A stretch of DNA of 64,000 bases from Rhodovulum sp. ES.010 (GCF_900142935.1 NZ_FSRS01000001.1:2614001-2678000); one strand, 5' to 3'; shown: positions 49,192-60,240, counted from the stretch's first letter. The notes: a model not told the origin generated them from the sequence alone. Translations and numbers: made by a program.

Positions 49192-50262
49192 CTACCCCTT
49201 GCCGCGGTCGGAGATCAGCTTCCCGACCAGCTGGGCCGTGTAGTCGACGATTGGCACGATCCGCCCGTAGTTCAGGCGGGTCGGCCCGATCACGCCCACG
49301 GCGCCGATGATCTTTCGGTCAGCGTTCATATATGGAGAGACGACCAAAGAGGAACCCGAAAGTGAAAAAAGCTTGTTTTCGGAGCCGATGAAGATGCGCA
49401 CCCCCTCGCCTTCCTCGGCGAGTTCCAGAAACTCGATGATGTCGCGCTTGCGTTCCAGGTCGTCGAAGAGCGAGCGAATGCGGTCGATCTCTTCGGCTTC
49501 GGCGCTTTCGGCCAGCAGGTGAGACCGGCCGCGGACGATCAGCCGTTCATGCGGCTCGCCCTCGTTTTCCCACACGGCCAGCCCCGATTCGACCATGGTG
49601 CGCGCCAGGTCGTTGAGTTCCTGACGCCGCCGTGCGATCTCGACCTGCATCACGTCGCGCAGCTCGCTCAGCGTCTTGCCCTCGGCCAGCGCGTTTAGGA
49701 AGTTCGCCGCCTCCCGCATCGAGGCCGGTGTCTGGCCCGGCGCCGGGTGAAACAGGCGGTTCTCGACATGGCCGTCGGCAAAGACCAGAACGGTCAGCGC
49801 GCGGTCGGGCGCCAGGCTGACGAATTCGATGTGCTTGATTGGCGCCTCGTGCTTGGGGGCGAGCACCAGGCTTGCCCCCTGTGTAACCCCGGACAGGGCG
49901 CCGCCGATCCGGTCGAGCATCGCGCCCACGTCCGGCTCATTGCTGCCGAGCGTGGCGTCGATCTTCTCGCGGTCCTCCAGTTCGAGGTTCCGCACCTCCA
50001 GCAGCCCGTCCACGAACATCCGCAGGCCCAGCTGCGTCGGCATGCGCCCGGCCGAAATGTGCGGGCTGTCGAGCAGGCCCAGGAACTCCAGATCCTGCAT
50101 CACGTTGCGGATCGTCGCCGCGCTGACCTTCTCGCTCATGGTACGGGTGAGGCTACGCGAGCCGACGGGATCGCCGGTCGCCAGATAGCCCTCGACCACG
50201 CGGCGGAAGACTTCGCGCGAGCGGTCGTTCATCTCTTCGAGAAGGCTCTGGGTCTCGGTCAC
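49192..50262 (-). CDS. hrcA: Heat-inducible transcription repressor HrcA
   Basis: The 356-aa protein has an N-terminal winged helix (about 10-80; [33 protein letters not shown]). The GAF-like and dimer parts follow ([40 protein letters not shown]). HrcA binds CIRCE operators of groESL operons; no clear CIRCE is present in this window. It is co-transcribed with grpE. Confidence 0.97.
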   Translation of the reverse strand: MTETQSLLEEMNDRSREVFRRVVEGYLATGDPVGSRSLTRTMSEKVSAATIRNVMQDLEFLGLLDSPHISAGRMPTQLGLRMFVDGLLEVRNLELEDREKIDATLGSNEPDVGAMLDRIGGALSGVTQGASLVLAPKHEAPIKHIEFVSLAPDRALTVLVFADGHVENRLFHPAPGQTPASMREAANFLNALAEGKTLSELRDVMQVEIARRRQELNDLARTMVESGLAVWENEGEPHERLIVRGRSHLLAESAEAEEIDRIRSLFDDLERKRDIIEFLELAEEGEGVRIFIGSENKLFSLSGSSLVVSPYMNADRKIIGAVGVIGPTRLNYGRIVPIVDYTAQLVGKLISDRGKG

Positions 50263-50290
50263 GTGGTCGTCGTCTCCGGAAAGGCGAGGC

Positions 50291-50319
50291 CATTAAAGAC
50301 GAGTGTCGGGGCCAGTCAA
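50291..50319 (-). promoter_or_regulatory. Candidate promoter of hrcA-grpE
   Basis: On the minus strand TTGACT (50319-50314) is followed after 17 bases by TTAATG (50296-50291). The -35 is good and the -10 is weak. It lies 29 bases before the hrcA start. Confidence 0.4.
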
Positions 50320-50381
50320 TCGGGCTTGCATCGCCGGCACGGGCATGGGAGCAAAGCGCCGGACCCGAGAGAGGAGTTGCC

Positions 50382-51098
50382 ATGCGCCCGTCTGGCCGTG
50401 ATGTAAGCGAAATGCGCCCGGTTTCAATCGAGACGGGTGTGACGAAACATGCCGAAGGCTCGTGCCTCGTCCGCATCGGCGACACGCATGTTCTGTGCAC
50501 TGCGTCGCTGGAAGAGCGGGTGCCGCCCTTTCTCAAGAATTCCGGCCTCGGCTGGGTGACGGCCGAGTACGGCATGCTGCCGCGCGCGACCAACACGCGG
50601 ATGCGACGCGAGGCGACAGCCGGCAAGCAGGGCGGCCGCACCGTCGAGATTCAGCGCCTGATCGGACGTAGCCTGCGCGCTGGTCTCGACCGCGTGGCGC
50701 TGGGCGAACGCCAGATCACCGTCGATTGCGACGTGATCCAAGCCGATGGCGGCACCCGCTGCGCGGCGATCACCGGCGGCTGGGTGGCGCTCAGGCTTGC
50801 GGTAAACAAGCTGATGAAGGCGGGCGACGTGCTGTCGGACCCGCTGGTCGATCATGTCGCAGCGGTGTCCTGCGGAGTCTATGCGGGCCAGCCGGTCATG
50901 GATCTCGACTATGCCGAGGACAGCGAGGCCGGCGTCGACGGCAATTTCGTCATGACCGGCGGCGGCCGGATGATCGAGGTGCAGATGTCGGCCGAAGGCG
51001 CGACATTCTCGCGTGCGCAGATGGACCAGTTGCTCGGCCTCGCCGAAGCGGGTGTTTCTCAACTTGTCGCGGCGCAGAAGGCAGCGGTCGGGGGCTAG
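50382..51098 (+). CDS. rph: Ribonuclease PH
   Basis: The 238-aa phosphorolytic 3'-5' exoribonuclease trims tRNA 3' ends. Family blocks are visible: [20 protein letters not shown] at the start, [29 protein letters not shown] and [20 protein letters not shown] precedes the ATG. rdgB begins three bases downstream. Confidence 0.98.
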   Translation: MRPSGRDVSEMRPVSIETGVTKHAEGSCLVRIGDTHVLCTASLEERVPPFLKNSGLGWVTAEYGMLPRATNTRMRREATAGKQGGRTVEIQRLIGRSLRAGLDRVALGERQITVDCDVIQADGGTRCAAITGGWVALRLAVNKLMKAGDVLSDPLVDHVAAVSCGVYAGQPVMDLDYAEDSEAGVDGNFVMTGGGRMIEVQMSAEGATFSRAQMDQLLGLAEAGVSQLVAAQKAAVGG

Positions 51099-51101
51099 GC
51101 G

Positions 51102-51710
51102 ATGCGCCGTTTCACGGGTGACCGGCTGCTGGTGGCGACGCATAACCGGGGCAAACTCGAAGAGATCGCGCATTTACTGGAGCCGCACAGGGTTGCGGTC
51201 GTCGGCGCCGCCGAAATGAACCTGCCCGAGCCCGCGGAAACCGAAACCACGTTCATCGGCAATGCCCGGATCAAGGCGCACGCCGCGGCGCGGGCGACGC
51301 GCCTGCCCGCGCTCGCCGATGACAGCGGCATCTCGGTCGATGCGCTGGATGGCGCACCCGGGGTTCATACCGCGGATTGGGCCGAAACAGGGTCTGGCCG
51401 CGACTTCGAGATGGCGATGCGGCGCGTCTGGGACGCGTTGCAGGCCAAGGCCGCGCCCGAGCCCCGCACCGCGCGGTTCACCTGTACCTTCGTGCTGGCC
51501 TGGCCCGACGGCCATGACGAGGTATTCGAAGGCGAGATCCCCGGGCGGATCGTCTGGCCGATGCGGGGCGATCAGGGCCATGGCTACGACCCGATCTTCC
51601 AGCCCGAAGGCTATGACCTGACCTTCGCCGAGATGGACCGCTGGGAAAAGAACCGCATCAGCCACCGCGCCCGCGCCTTTGAGAAACTGGTGCAGGTCTT
51701 TGACCGCTAA
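51102..51710 (+). CDS. rdgB: dITP/XTP pyrophosphatase RdgB (Ham1 family)
   Basis: The 202-aa protein removes non-canonical purine nucleotides such as dITP and XTP. It has the T-x-N-x-x-K motif T13-N15-K18 (ATHNRGKLEE), the LADDSGISVDALDGAPGVHT block and GYDPIFQPEGYDLTFAEM. The rph-rdgB-hemW order is the usual one in alphaproteobacteria. Confidence 0.97.
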   Translation: MRRFTGDRLLVATHNRGKLEEIAHLLEPHRVAVVGAAEMNLPEPAETETTFIGNARIKAHAAARATRLPALADDSGISVDALDGAPGVHTADWAETGSGRDFEMAMRRVWDALQAKAAPEPRTARFTCTFVLAWPDGHDEVFEGEIPGRIVWPMRGDQGHGYDPIFQPEGYDLTFAEMDRWEKNRISHRARAFEKLVQVFDR

Positions 51711-52863
51711 AGACTGGCAGGCGGGCGGCTTCGGGCTCTACATCCACTGGCCCTACTGCCTCGCGAAATGTCCCTATTGCGATTTCAACTCGCATGTGGC
51801 GACGCGGGTCGACACCGTCCGCTGGCAAGACGCCTATCTTTCCGAGATCCGCCGGATCGGCGCCGAAACCGGGCCGCGCACGCTGAACTCGGTATTTTTT
51901 GGCGGCGGAACCCCCAGCCTGATGGACGCGGACCTCGTCGCGGCCATCCTAGACACGGTGCGCGGAACCTGGCCGCACGCAAACGACATGGAGGTGACGC
52001 TCGAGGCCAACCCGACCTCGGTCGAGGCCGGCCGCTTTGCCGGCTATCGCGCCGCCGGAGTCACCCGCGTTTCTCTGGGCGTGCAGGCCCTGAACGACGC
52101 TGACCTCAGGCGGCTGGGCCGGATGCATAGCGCCGCCGAGGCCCACGCTGCCTTCGAGATCGCCCGGCGCCATTTCGACCGGGTGAGTTTCGACCTGATC
52201 TACGCCCGCCAAGACCAGACCGCCGAGGACTGGCAACGCGAATTGCGCGAGGCACTGGCGATGTCGGTCGATCACCTCTCGCTCTATCAGCTCACGATCG
52301 AGCCCGGCACCGCCTTCGGCGACCGTCATGGGCGCGGGCTGCTGCGGGGCTTGCCCGATGACGACCGTGCAGCGGACCTTTATGCCCTGACGCAGGAGGT
52401 TTGCGCGGCGGCGGGCCTCCCGGCGTACGAGGTGTCGAATCATGCCCGCCCAGGGGCGGAGTCTCGTCACAACCTGATCTACTGGCGGTCAGGCGACTAT
52501 GTGGGCGTCGGACCCGGCGCCCATGGCCGGCTGACGCTGAACGGCACCCGATGGGCGACCGAGACACCGCATAGCCCCGAGGCATGGCTGGACAAGGTGG
52601 CGCGAACCGGGTCGGGTGAAACGGACCGCCAAGGTCTGACCGCCGAGGACCGTGGGACCGAATACCTGATGATGGGCTTGCGGCTGCACGAGGGCGTTTC
52701 GCTCAATCGCTATCGGCGAATTACGGGCGACGCCTTAGATGGAAACAAAATCAATGAGTTGCAGAACATGGGCCTTCTGTGTGCCAAGGCGGACACACTC
52801 CGCGCTACCGAAGACGGCCGGGCGGTTCTGAACGCCGTGCTCCGGACGCTCCTACTGCGCTGA
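51700..52863 (+). CDS. hemW: Radical SAM haem chaperone HemW
   Basis: The protein is 387 aa with a TTG start at 51700 that overlaps the rdgB end by 11 bases; the N-terminus MTAKDWQAGGFGLYIHWPYC fits the family. A TTG seven codons earlier is unlikely. The radical SAM cluster binds C20, C24 and C27. HemN proper would have further N-terminal and Cys features, so HemW (haem insertion) is preferred over coproporphyrinogen dehydrogenase. Confidence 0.93.
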   Translation: MTAKDWQAGGFGLYIHWPYCLAKCPYCDFNSHVATRVDTVRWQDAYLSEIRRIGAETGPRTLNSVFFGGGTPSLMDADLVAAILDTVRGTWPHANDMEVTLEANPTSVEAGRFAGYRAAGVTRVSLGVQALNDADLRRLGRMHSAAEAHAAFEIARRHFDRVSFDLIYARQDQTAEDWQRELREALAMSVDHLSLYQLTIEPGTAFGDRHGRGLLRGLPDDDRAADLYALTQEVCAAAGLPAYEVSNHARPGAESRHNLIYWRSGDYVGVGPGAHGRLTLNGTRWATETPHSPEAWLDKVARTGSGETDRQGLTAEDRGTEYLMMGLRLHEGVSLNRYRRITGDALDGNKINELQNMGLLCAKADTLRATEDGRAVLNAVLRTLLLR

Positions 52864-52871
52864 GGCCCACT

Positions 52872-53768
52872 TTACCGGGCGGCGCTGAGCGTGGCGCAAA
52901 GCGTGTCGAGATCGTCAAGACTGCGGTAGGCGACCACAAGCCGCCCCGACCCGTCCGGCGCATGGTCTATCGTCACCGTCATGCCCAGATTGGCCGACAG
53001 ATCCTGCTCCAGCGCGCGCGTATCGGCATCTTTTTCGCGCGGTTTCGGCTGGCGCGGCGCGCGTTTCTCCGCTCCGGCCTGTTTGGCCAGCTTCTCGGTC
53101 TCGCGCACGGAAAGCTGACCTTTGATGACCTTACGCGCCAGAAGTCCCGGGTCGTCCGTGGTGATCAGGGCCCGCGCATGACCCGCGCTTAGCCGGCCCT
53201 GCCGGATGTGGTCCAGCACATCGTCGGGCAATTGGAGGAGGCGTAAAAGGTTCGCGATGTGGCTGCGGCTTTTTCCAAGCGCGGCGGCGAGCTTGTCCTG
53301 GGTATGCCCGAACCGGTCCATCAACTGGCGATAGCCCATCGCCTCCTCCACCGCGTTCAGATCCGCGCGCTGGATGTTCTCGATGATCGCGATCTCGAGC
53401 ACCTCGATGTCGTCGAGTTCGCGAACGAGTACCGGCACCTCGTGGCGCTGCGCGATCTGCGAGGCCCGCCACCGGCGTTCGCCGGCCACGATCTCGTAAC
53501 GGCCTTCGCTGCGCTTGCTCGGGCGCACGATCAGCGGCTGGATCACGCCCTTTTCGCGGATCGAGTTCGCAAGCTCCTCCAGCGCCTCGTCGGAAAACTG
53601 GCGCCGCGGCTGATCGGGGTTCGGTTCGAGCAGATCGAGCGCGACGGTCTGGTCGGCCTTGGCGCGCGGTTCCTCGCCCTTTTCCGGCGCCGGTTCGATC
53701 TGCACATCGGCCATCAGGGCCGAAAGCCCCCGGCCCAGCCCGCGTTTGCCCGTCTTGTTCGTCGTCAT
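52872..53768 (-). CDS. parB: Chromosome partitioning protein ParB
   Basis: The protein is 298 aa from the ATG at 53766-53768. The N-terminus KRGLGRGLSALMADV contacts ParA. The CTPase/nuclease-like domain has QPRRQFSDEALEELA, IQPLIVRP and VAGERRWRASQ. The helix-turn-helix (TQDKLAAALGKSRSHIANLL) reads parS. Two parS sites lie 1.4 and 3.3 kb upstream, in rsmG and mnmG. Confidence 0.97.
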   Translation of the reverse strand: MTTNKTGKRGLGRGLSALMADVQIEPAPEKGEEPRAKADQTVALDLLEPNPDQPRRQFSDEALEELANSIREKGVIQPLIVRPSKRSEGRYEIVAGERRWRASQIAQRHEVPVLVRELDDIEVLEIAIIENIQRADLNAVEEAMGYRQLMDRFGHTQDKLAAALGKSRSHIANLLRLLQLPDDVLDHIRQGRLSAGHARALITTDDPGLLARKVIKGQLSVRETEKLAKQAGAEKRAPRQPKPREKDADTRALEQDLSANLGMTVTIDHAPDGSGRLVVAYRSLDDLDTLCATLSAAR

Positions 53769-53783
53769 CGCGCCCTCCCCCAC

Positions 53784-54593
53784 CTAGGCCCCGACCGCCA
53801 GCTCGACGCCCAGCATCTCGCGCGCAAGGTCACGATAGGCCTGCGCGCCCTTCGACATCGGGTCATAATCCAGCACCGACATCGCGAAGGATGGCGCCTC
53901 GCTTACACGGACGTTGCGCGGGATCACCGTCTTGAACACCAGATCGCCAAGATAGGCCCGCGCATCGGTTTCCACCTGCTGCGCCAGGTTGTTGCGGCGA
54001 TCCGACATGGTCAGAACCACACCCTCGATCCGAAGGTCGGGATTCGCTGTCTGGCGAAGCTCGCGGATGGTCAGCATAAGTTGCGACAGCCCCTCGAGTG
54101 CGAAAAACTCGCTTTGCAGCGGCACAAGCACGGAATGCGCCGCCACCATGGCGTTCACCGTCAACAGGTTGAGCGACGGCGGGCAGTCGATCAGCACGAA
54201 ATCGAAGGCGTACCCATCGATCGCGGGCTGGCGCAGCGCGTCATGCAGCAGGAAACTCCGCTTTTCGTTCGACACCATTTCGATGTCGGCCGAGCTCAGA
54301 TCGGTGGTCGCCGGCGCAATGCGCAGCCGCTCGATCTCGGTCTCCTGGATGATATCCGAAAGCGGCGCCTCCTCCAGCAGCAGATCGTACGTGGTTTTCG
54401 TGCGCTGGTCGGTTTCGACGCCCAGCCCGGTCGAGGCGTTGCCCTGCGGGTCGATATCCACGATCAGCACGGTCTTGCCGAATTCCACCAGGGAAGCGGC
54501 CAGATTGATCGCGGTGGTGGTCTTGCCGACACCGCCCTTCTGATTGGCCACGGCGATGGTTTTCGGCCCCTTGGGACGCGTGGGATCAGACAC
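53784..54593 (-). CDS. parA: Chromosome partitioning ATPase ParA
   Basis: The 269-aa protein has the deviant Walker A motif KGGVGKT (19-25), Walker A' DIDPQGNAS and Walker B FVLIDCPPSLNLL. It drives origin segregation together with ParB. It overlaps rsmG by eight bases and is followed by parB after 15 bases. Confidence 0.98.
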   Translation of the reverse strand: MSDPTRPKGPKTIAVANQKGGVGKTTTAINLAASLVEFGKTVLIVDIDPQGNASTGLGVETDQRTKTTYDLLLEEAPLSDIIQETEIERLRIAPATTDLSSADIEMVSNEKRSFLLHDALRQPAIDGYAFDFVLIDCPPSLNLLTVNAMVAAHSVLVPLQSEFFALEGLSQLMLTIRELRQTANPDLRIEGVVLTMSDRRNNLAQQVETDARAYLGDLVFKTVIPRNVRVSEAPSFAMSVLDYDPMSKGAQAYRDLAREMLGVELAVGA

Positions 54594-55206
54594 GGAAGAT
54601 GCCTCCGAGTTTCAGAATGACAGCCTGGGGATCGGTCTTGCTGTGAATTTTCTGAACGTCGAAGCGCCAGGATGCAAGTGCCGCGTCGAGTTCTGCGGCA
54701 TGACGCGCGCCCTTGGGGAACAGCGCGACGCCGCCGGGCCGCAAGTGGCACTCGGCAAAGCCCAGAAGCACCGGCAGCGGCGCAAGCGCCCGGGCCGACA
54801 GGACATCGGCCCCGAGGGGCGCGACATCCTCGATCCGAATCGCGTGAACTTGCGCGTTCTCCAAATCAAGCTCTCGGATCGCCGTCGTCAGGAAGGCCGC
54901 CTTACGCTTGTCGCTCTCGATCAAGGTCATCTTCATCGCTGGCGCCTTTTCCACGGCCATGATGGCGATCACGAGACCAGGGAATCCGCCGCCGCTGCCA
55001 AGATCGGCCCAATGGACCGCCTCGGCGGGCGCAAGGTCGAAAAGTTGCACGGAATCAAGAAGGTGCCGCGTCTCCAACTCGTCCAGCGTGGCCCGGGACA
55101 CCAGGTTGATAGCCGGATTCCACCGCCTCAGAAGCGTCGCGAACTGTTCCAGCCGCCGCGATGTTTCACGTGAAACGTCCGGCCAGATCGCGGCCAGATC
55201 GCTCAT
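54586..55206 (-). CDS. rsmG: 16S rRNA (guanine-N7)-methyltransferase RsmG
   Basis: The 206-aa protein (old name GidB) methylates G527 of 16S rRNA. The SAM motif is [14 protein letters not shown]. The N-terminal VSRET (11-15) is encoded by the parS sequence at 55162-55177. It overlaps mnmG by four bases and parA by eight, so the whole block is translated as one unit. Confidence 0.97.
   Translation of the reverse strand: MSDLAAIWPDVSRETSRRLEQFATLLRRWNPAINLVSRATLDELETRHLLDSVQLFDLAPAEAVHWADLGSGGGFPGLVIAIMAVEKAPAMKMTLIESDKRKAAFLTTAIRELDLENAQVHAIRIEDVAPLGADVLSARALAPLPVLLGFAECHLRPGGVALFPKGARHAAELDAALASWRFDVQKIHSKTDPQAVILKLGGIFRV
55162..55177. promoter_or_regulatory. parS: parS site inside rsmG
   Basis: TGTTTCACGTGAAACG matches the consensus palindrome TGTTTCACGTGAAACA at 15 of 16 bases. 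It lies within codons 10-15 of rsmG, 1.4 kb from parB. ParB should load here. Confidence 0.88.
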
Positions 55207-57077
55207 GCCGAGCGCCTCTCCATCTGGCGCAGCCTTGCAAGGATCAGCGTCAGCGCTGCCGGCGTCACCCCATCGATGCGAGCGGCCTGCCCGAGCGTTT
55301 CGGGCCTGGAGGCGCCCAACTTTCCTTTCAGCTCGTTCGATAGTCCGTCGATACCATCATACGGAAAGTCGTCGGGCAAGCGCAGTGCCTCGTCCCGCCG
55401 CATCGCCTCGACATCTTGCGCTTGGCGCCGAATGTAGTTGGCATAAAGCGCATCCCGTTCAAGTTGGGCACGTGTTTCGTCATCCACCGACGACAGCGAA
55501 GCATCCAACGCGAGCAGCTCGCCGAAGCCGACTTCAGGGAACGCAAGCAGGTCGAACCCGGTGCGCCTCTGGCCATCGGCGTTAACCTTGATCCCCGCCT
55601 CGGTGATCTGCCGGGGAGTCAGCGACATCGCGTCGAGCTGCGCCCGGGCCGCGTCGAGACGTTCCAGCTTGTCCCGGAACACGGCGGCGCGCGCCGGCCC
55701 GACGCAGCCGATCTCCAACCCAAGGGGCGTCAGCCGCTGGTCAGCGTTGTCTGCGCGAAGCGACAGCCGAAACTCCGCCCGCGAGGTGAACATGCGATAC
55801 GGCTCGCTCACGCCTCGGGTCACGAGATCGTCGATCATCACTCCGATATAGCTGCTCGTCCGGGTGAACACGATCGGGTCGGCGCCCTGCACCTGTCGGG
55901 CCGCGTTCAGCCCCGCCACAAGACCTTGGGCCGCGGCCTCTTCATAACCGGTCGTGCCGTTGATCTGCCCCGCCAGGAACAAGCCGGGGACCTCGCGCAG
56001 TTCGAGCGTCAGGCGCAACGCGCGCGGATCGACGTAGTCGTATTCGATGGCGTAGCCCGGCTGCAGGATGACGGTCTGCTCCAAACCTTCGATCGATCGC
56101 ACATAGGCGGCCTGCACGTCCTCTGGCAACGAGGTCGAGATGCCGTTCGGATACACGGTGGGATCATCCAGCCCCTCGGGCTCCAGAAAAATCTGGTGGG
56201 AGTCCTTGTCGGCGAACCGCACGATCTTGTCCTCGATCGACGGGCAATAGCGCGGCCCCACCCCGTCGATACGCCCGCCGTACATCGCCGATTTTCCGAG
56301 GTTTTCCCGGATTATGTCATGGGTGCGCGCATTCGTATGGGTAATACCGCACGCGACCTGCGGAACCGCCACGCCCCGCGACAGGAACGAAAACAAGACC
56401 GGCGCATCATCCCCTGGTTGGCGCCCGACGCGCGCCCAATCGATGGTGTTGCCGTCGAGCCGGGGCGGTGTGCCGGTCTTCAATCGTCCAAGCGGAAGAC
56501 CGAACCCGTCGATCCGCTCGGCCAAACGGGTGGAGGGCTTGTCCCCCATCCGACCACCGGCAATCTTGCGCTCGCCGATATGGATGACGCCACGCAGGAA
56601 CGTGCCCGTCGTCAGCACAACGCTGTCGGCCGGGATGTCGACACCATCGGTCAAGCGCAGGCCAGTCACCCGGCCTGCGTCCTGCAACACGTCCGCGGCC
56701 TCCCCTTCAATGACAGTCAGGCCCGGTTGGGCGGACACGGCCTCTTGCACGGCCTGGCGATAGAGCTTCCGGTCCGCTTGCGCCCTCGGCCCTTGGACCG
56801 CCGGGCCCTTGCGGCGATTCAACAGACGAAATTGAATGCCGGCGCGGTCGGCCGCCCGCGCCATCACCCCGTCCAGCGCGTCCACCTCGCGGACCAGGTG
56901 CCCCTTGCCCAGCCCGCCGATCGCGGGGTTGCACGACATGATCCCGATCGCCTCGCGCCGCAGCGTGACCAAGGCCGTCCGCGCGCCAAGACGCGCCGCG
57001 CCGCACGCTGCTTCGACCCCAGCATGGCCGCCCCCAACGACAAGCACATCGAATGACGGATGTTTCACGTGAAACAC
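55203..57077 (-). CDS. mnmG: tRNA U34 carboxymethylaminomethyl modification subunit MnmG (GidA)
   Basis: The 624-aa FAD protein works with MnmE to modify the wobble uridine of tRNAs. The dinucleotide-binding loop [12 protein letters not shown] starts at residue 13. [30 protein letters not shown] [12 protein letters not shown] and [13 protein letters not shown] are typical. The first six residues MFHVKH are encoded by a perfect parS palindrome. Confidence 0.98.
   Translation of the reverse strand: MFHVKHPSFDVLVVGGGHAGVEAACGAARLGARTALVTLRREAIGIMSCNPAIGGLGKGHLVREVDALDGVMARAADRAGIQFRLLNRRKGPAVQGPRAQADRKLYRQAVQEAVSAQPGLTVIEGEAADVLQDAGRVTGLRLTDGVDIPADSVVLTTGTFLRGVIHIGERKIAGGRMGDKPSTRLAERIDGFGLPLGRLKTGTPPRLDGNTIDWARVGRQPGDDAPVLFSFLSRGVAVPQVACGITHTNARTHDIIRENLGKSAMYGGRIDGVGPRYCPSIEDKIVRFADKDSHQIFLEPEGLDDPTVYPNGISTSLPEDVQAAYVRSIEGLEQTVILQPGYAIEYDYVDPRALRLTLELREVPGLFLAGQINGTTGYEEAAAQGLVAGLNAARQVQGADPIVFTRTSSYIGVMIDDLVTRGVSEPYRMFTSRAEFRLSLRADNADQRLTPLGLEIGCVGPARAAVFRDKLERLDAARAQLDAMSLTPRQITEAGIKVNADGQRRTGFDLLAFPEVGFGELLALDASLSSVDDETRAQLERDALYANYIRRQAQDVEAMRRDEALRLPDDFPYDGIDGLSNELKGKLGASRPETLGQAARIDGVTPAALTLILARLRQMERRSA
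57061..57076. promoter_or_regulatory. parS: parS site covering the mnmG start
   Basis: TGTTTCACGTGAAACA is a perfect 16-base palindrome equal to the bacterial parS consensus variant. It overlaps the last two bases of the mnmG ATG and codons 2-6. Confidence 0.92.
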
Positions 57078-57080
57078 TCC

Positions 57081-58370
57081 TCATTTTCCAAGGCAAAAGC
57101 GCGCGAAGATCTCATCCAGCACATGCTCCACATCGATCCGCCCCACCAGCGCGTCCAAGGCGCGCACAGCACGGCGCAGATGCTCTGCCGCAAGATCCAC
57201 GGTTTCCATCCCTTCGGATACCTGATTCTGAGCCCTTCCGATACCTTCCAACGCACTAAGCATTGCCTGCCGATGGCGTTCGCGAGTCGCCGTTTCCGCC
57301 CGTGCGGCACGGCTTTCGAGAACGGAGGTAATGCGCGCAACCAACTCCGCAACTCCGGCGCCCGTCCTACCTGACACCGTCAAGCCCGTCCCCCGACCCA
57401 GGTCCGCCTTCCCTTGCACCACGATGTCATCGGCCTCCAGTACCAGGTCCTGCGTCATGTCACCCCCGCTCAGCAAGAACACGCGCAGGTCCGCCGCGCG
57501 GGCGCGTTCCACCGCGCGGGCGATGCCGATCGATTCGATGGCATCCCTGCTTTCGCGCAGGCCCGCGGTATCCAGAATCGTAACCGGCAGACCGTGAAGA
57601 TCCATTCGCACCTCGATCACGTCGCGCGTCGTGCCGGCATGTTCCGAGGTGATCGCCGCATCCCGCCCCGCCAGATGGTTCAAAAGCGTCGATTTCCCCG
57701 CATTCGGCGGGCCGACAATCGCCACCTCGAACCCTTCCCGAATACGTTCCGCAGCGGCGACTCCGGCGATCTCGGCCTTCAAGCCCGCGGCCACCTCCTC
57801 CAGCAGCACAGAGACCTCGGGCGTGACATCAACCGGTACATCCTCGTCGGCGAAATCGATCGTCGCCTCCAGTAGCGCAGCCGCCCGGATCAAGCGGTCG
57901 CGCCACGCATCGACCTTTTCGCCCAGCGCGCCCGAGAACACCCGCAGCGCCTGGCGTCGCTGCGCCTCCGTCTCTGCCTCCAGCAAATCGCCGAGCCCCT
58001 CGATCTCGGCCAGATCCAGCACCCCGTTCGCCAGCGCGCGCCGCGTGAACTCTCCCGGTTCGGCCAGCCGAAGCCCCGCGATCCCGCCAAGCGACCGCAA
58101 CACGGCCGAGACCGTCGCGGGGCTGCCGTGGCAATGGAGTTCGACGACGTCCTCTCCGGTAAAACTGGCCCCCGCCTCAAACCGGACCACCAGCGCCTCG
58201 TCGAGCAGATCGCCCCCCGCATCCCTCAGCCGGCGAAGTCCCGTCCGCCGGGGTGGCGGAAGCGTGCCGCACAGAGTTTCTGCGGCGTCAGCGGCCCGCG
58301 GCCCGGAAACCCGGATCACCGCAACGCCGGCTTTCCCGCGCGCCGAGGCCAAGGCAAAGATCGTGTCCAC
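57081..58370 (-). CDS. mnmE: tRNA modification GTPase MnmE
   Basis: The 429-aa protein is the GTPase partner of MnmG. The N-terminal formyl-THF-binding domain starts [20 protein letters not shown]. The inserted G domain shows GPPNAGKST (about 218-226), DTAGLRES and the helical domain. The C-terminal Cys motif reads CLGK, the usual CxGK. It lies three bases upstream of mnmG. Confidence 0.97.
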   Translation of the reverse strand: MDTIFALASARGKAGVAVIRVSGPRAADAAETLCGTLPPPRRTGLRRLRDAGGDLLDEALVVRFEAGASFTGEDVVELHCHGSPATVSAVLRSLGGIAGLRLAEPGEFTRRALANGVLDLAEIEGLGDLLEAETEAQRRQALRVFSGALGEKVDAWRDRLIRAAALLEATIDFADEDVPVDVTPEVSVLLEEVAAGLKAEIAGVAAAERIREGFEVAIVGPPNAGKSTLLNHLAGRDAAITSEHAGTTRDVIEVRMDLHGLPVTILDTAGLRESRDAIESIGIARAVERARAADLRVFLLSGGDMTQDLVLEADDIVVQGKADLGRGTGLTVSGRTGAGVAELVARITSVLESRAARAETATRERHRQAMLSALEGIGRAQNQVSEGMETVDLAAEHLRRAVRALDALVGRIDVEHVLDEIFARFCLGK

Positions 58371-58394
58371 CTTTCATCTCCGGACGTCGCCGCG

Positions 58395-59666
58395 TCAGGT
58401 GTTCATCGAATCGAAGAATTCCGAATTCGTCTTTGTCTGCTTGAGCTTGGAGATCAGGAAATCGATCGCGTCCGTGGTTCCCATGGGGTTCAGGATGCGG
58501 CGCAGGACGAAAGTCTTCTGCAGATCGCCCTTGTCGATCAGCAGGTCTTCTTTCCGCGTGCCGGACTTCAGGATGTCCATCGCCGGGAAGACGCGCTTGT
58601 CCGCGACCTTTCGGTCCAGAACGATTTCGCTGTTACCCGTGCCCTTGAACTCCTCGAAGATCACTTCGTCCATCCGGCTGCCGGTGTCGATCAGCGCGGT
58701 CGCGATGATGGTCAGCGATCCGCCCTCTTCGATGTTCCGCGCCGCGCCGAAGAACCGCTTGGGCCGCTGGAGCGCGTTGGCGTCCACGCCGCCGGTCAGG
58801 ACCTTGCCCGAGGACGGGACGACCGTATTGTAGGCCCTACCAAGTCTTGTGATGGAATCAAGCAATATAACCACATCTCGCTTATGCTCGACCAAGCGCT
58901 TGGCCTTTTCGATCACCATCTCGGCAACGGCGACGTGCCGCGTGGCCGGTTCGTCGAAGGTCGAAGAGATCACCTCGCCCTTCACCGAACGCTGCATGTC
59001 GGTCACTTCCTCGGGGCGCTCGTCGATCAGCAGGACGATCAGGTAGCATTCGGGGTGGTTCGCCTCGATCGAGTGGGCGATGTTCTGCAAGAGCACCGTC
59101 TTGCCGGTCCGCGGCGGGGCCACAATCAGAGAGCGCTGCCCCTTCCCGATCGGTGCCACCAGATCGATAATCCGGGCCGAGCGGTCCTTGATCGTGGGAT
59201 CCTCGATTTCCATTTTCAGCCGCTCGTCAGGATAAAGCGGCGTGAGGTTGTCGAAGTTTATCTTGTGCCGCGCCTTCTCGGGCTCCTGGAAGTTGATCGC
59301 GGTGACCTTCGTGATCGCGAAATACCGCTCGTTCTCGCGCGGGGCCTGCATCACGCCTTCCACCGTGTCGCCGGTGCGCAAGCTGTGCTGGCGGATCATG
59401 TCGGGCGAGACGTAGATGTCGTCCGGCCCCGGAAGGTAGTTTGCCTCGGGCGAGCGCAGGAAGCCGAAGCCGTCCTGCAAGACTTCCAGAACGCCATCGC
59501 CCGAGATCTCCCAGCCGTCCTCGGCCCGTTCCTTCAGGATGGCGAACATCATGTCGCCCTTGCGCATCGTCGAGGCGTTCTCGATCTCGAGCTCCTCGGC
59601 CATGGAAAGGAGATCCTTGGGGCTCTTGGCCTTGAGATCGGCAAGGTTCAGGCGGTCTTGGGTCAT
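58395..59666 (-). CDS. rho: Transcription termination factor Rho
   Basis: The 423-aa hexameric RNA helicase has an N-terminal RNA-binding domain ([20 protein letters not shown]) and an ATPase with Walker [13 protein letters not shown] (about 180-190). It also has [16 protein letters not shown] and the secondary RNA-binding Q/R loops. It lies 24 bases upstream of mnmE and may lead that operon. Confidence 0.98.
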   Translation of the reverse strand: MTQDRLNLADLKAKSPKDLLSMAEELEIENASTMRKGDMMFAILKERAEDGWEISGDGVLEVLQDGFGFLRSPEANYLPGPDDIYVSPDMIRQHSLRTGDTVEGVMQAPRENERYFAITKVTAINFQEPEKARHKINFDNLTPLYPDERLKMEIEDPTIKDRSARIIDLVAPIGKGQRSLIVAPPRTGKTVLLQNIAHSIEANHPECYLIVLLIDERPEEVTDMQRSVKGEVISSTFDEPATRHVAVAEMVIEKAKRLVEHKRDVVILLDSITRLGRAYNTVVPSSGKVLTGGVDANALQRPKRFFGAARNIEEGGSLTIIATALIDTGSRMDEVIFEEFKGTGNSEIVLDRKVADKRVFPAMDILKSGTRKEDLLIDKGDLQKTFVLRRILNPMGTTDAIDFLISKLKQTKTNSEFFDSMNT

Positions 59667-59728
59667 GGGAGAACTTATCAGAAACAGGGTGCCTCAGGCG
59701 GCACGGCTTGAAGAAGGGCGGAAAATCA

Positions 59729-59746
59729 ACGGGCCGGACGGCCCGT
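59729..59746 (-). terminator. Weak terminator-like hairpin between hemJ and rho
   Basis: The stem ACGGGCC/GGCCCGT (59729-59735 with 59740-59746, loop GGAC) is followed on the minus strand by TTGATTTTCC. The T-run is interrupted, so it may be a weak hemJ terminator or a rho leader structure. Confidence 0.4.
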
Positions 59747-59790
59747 GCTGACCTCGCTCAATAGGCTTGTGCGGACCGCGAGTCAATCGC

Positions 59791-60240
59791 TCAGAACTTG
59801 AACACCACCGAGAACACGATGACCAGCATAAGAAGCGTCGGCAACTCGTTCATCATCCGATAGGTGCGGCCGCTGCGTGTATTCGTGCCCGCAAGGAATT
59901 CCTTCCGACGCAGACCCAGCCACATGTGGAACCAGGTCATCGCGATGACCCCGACCCCCTTGGTGTACGGCCAGATCGTATCCCAGGCGACGATCCCGGG
60001 AGTGAAGACAAGCGCCAGCCCGAAGATCCAGACCGCGATGATCGAGGGATTCATGATGTAGCGGTAGAGCTTCATCTCCATGATCTTGAAGATCTCGTCG
60101 GTCTCGCTGCCGACGCCCGCCTTTTCGACATGGTAGACGAATATCCTTGGCAGGTAGAACAACCCCGCCATCCAGGTCAGCACGGCGATGATGTGCAGCG
60201 TTTTCATCCATGGATAGAGATACGCAAGGAACTCGCCCAT
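59791..60240 (-). CDS. hemJ: Protoporphyrinogen oxidase HemJ
   Basis: The 149-aa integral membrane protein has four predicted helices. It begins MGEFLAYLYPWMKTLHIIAV and contains TWMAGLFYLPRIFVYH and FHMWLGLRRKEF. The conserved His in KTLHIIA and the Lys/Arg after the third helix are present. HemJ makes protoporphyrin IX, the substrate of HemH at 25.7 kb. It is the gene directly left of the putative origin. Confidence 0.93.
   Translation of the reverse strand: MGEFLAYLYPWMKTLHIIAVLTWMAGLFYLPRIFVYHVEKAGVGSETDEIFKIMEMKLYRYIMNPSIIAVWIFGLALVFTPGIVAWDTIWPYTKGVGVIAMTWFHMWLGLRRKEFLAGTNTRSGRTYRMMNELPTLLMLVIVFSVVFKF

Noticed and set aside
50263..50381. CIRCE operator upstream of hrcA
   Set aside because: Only a loose GAGTG-like half is present; the TTAGCACTC-N9-GAGTGCTAA pattern is not found.
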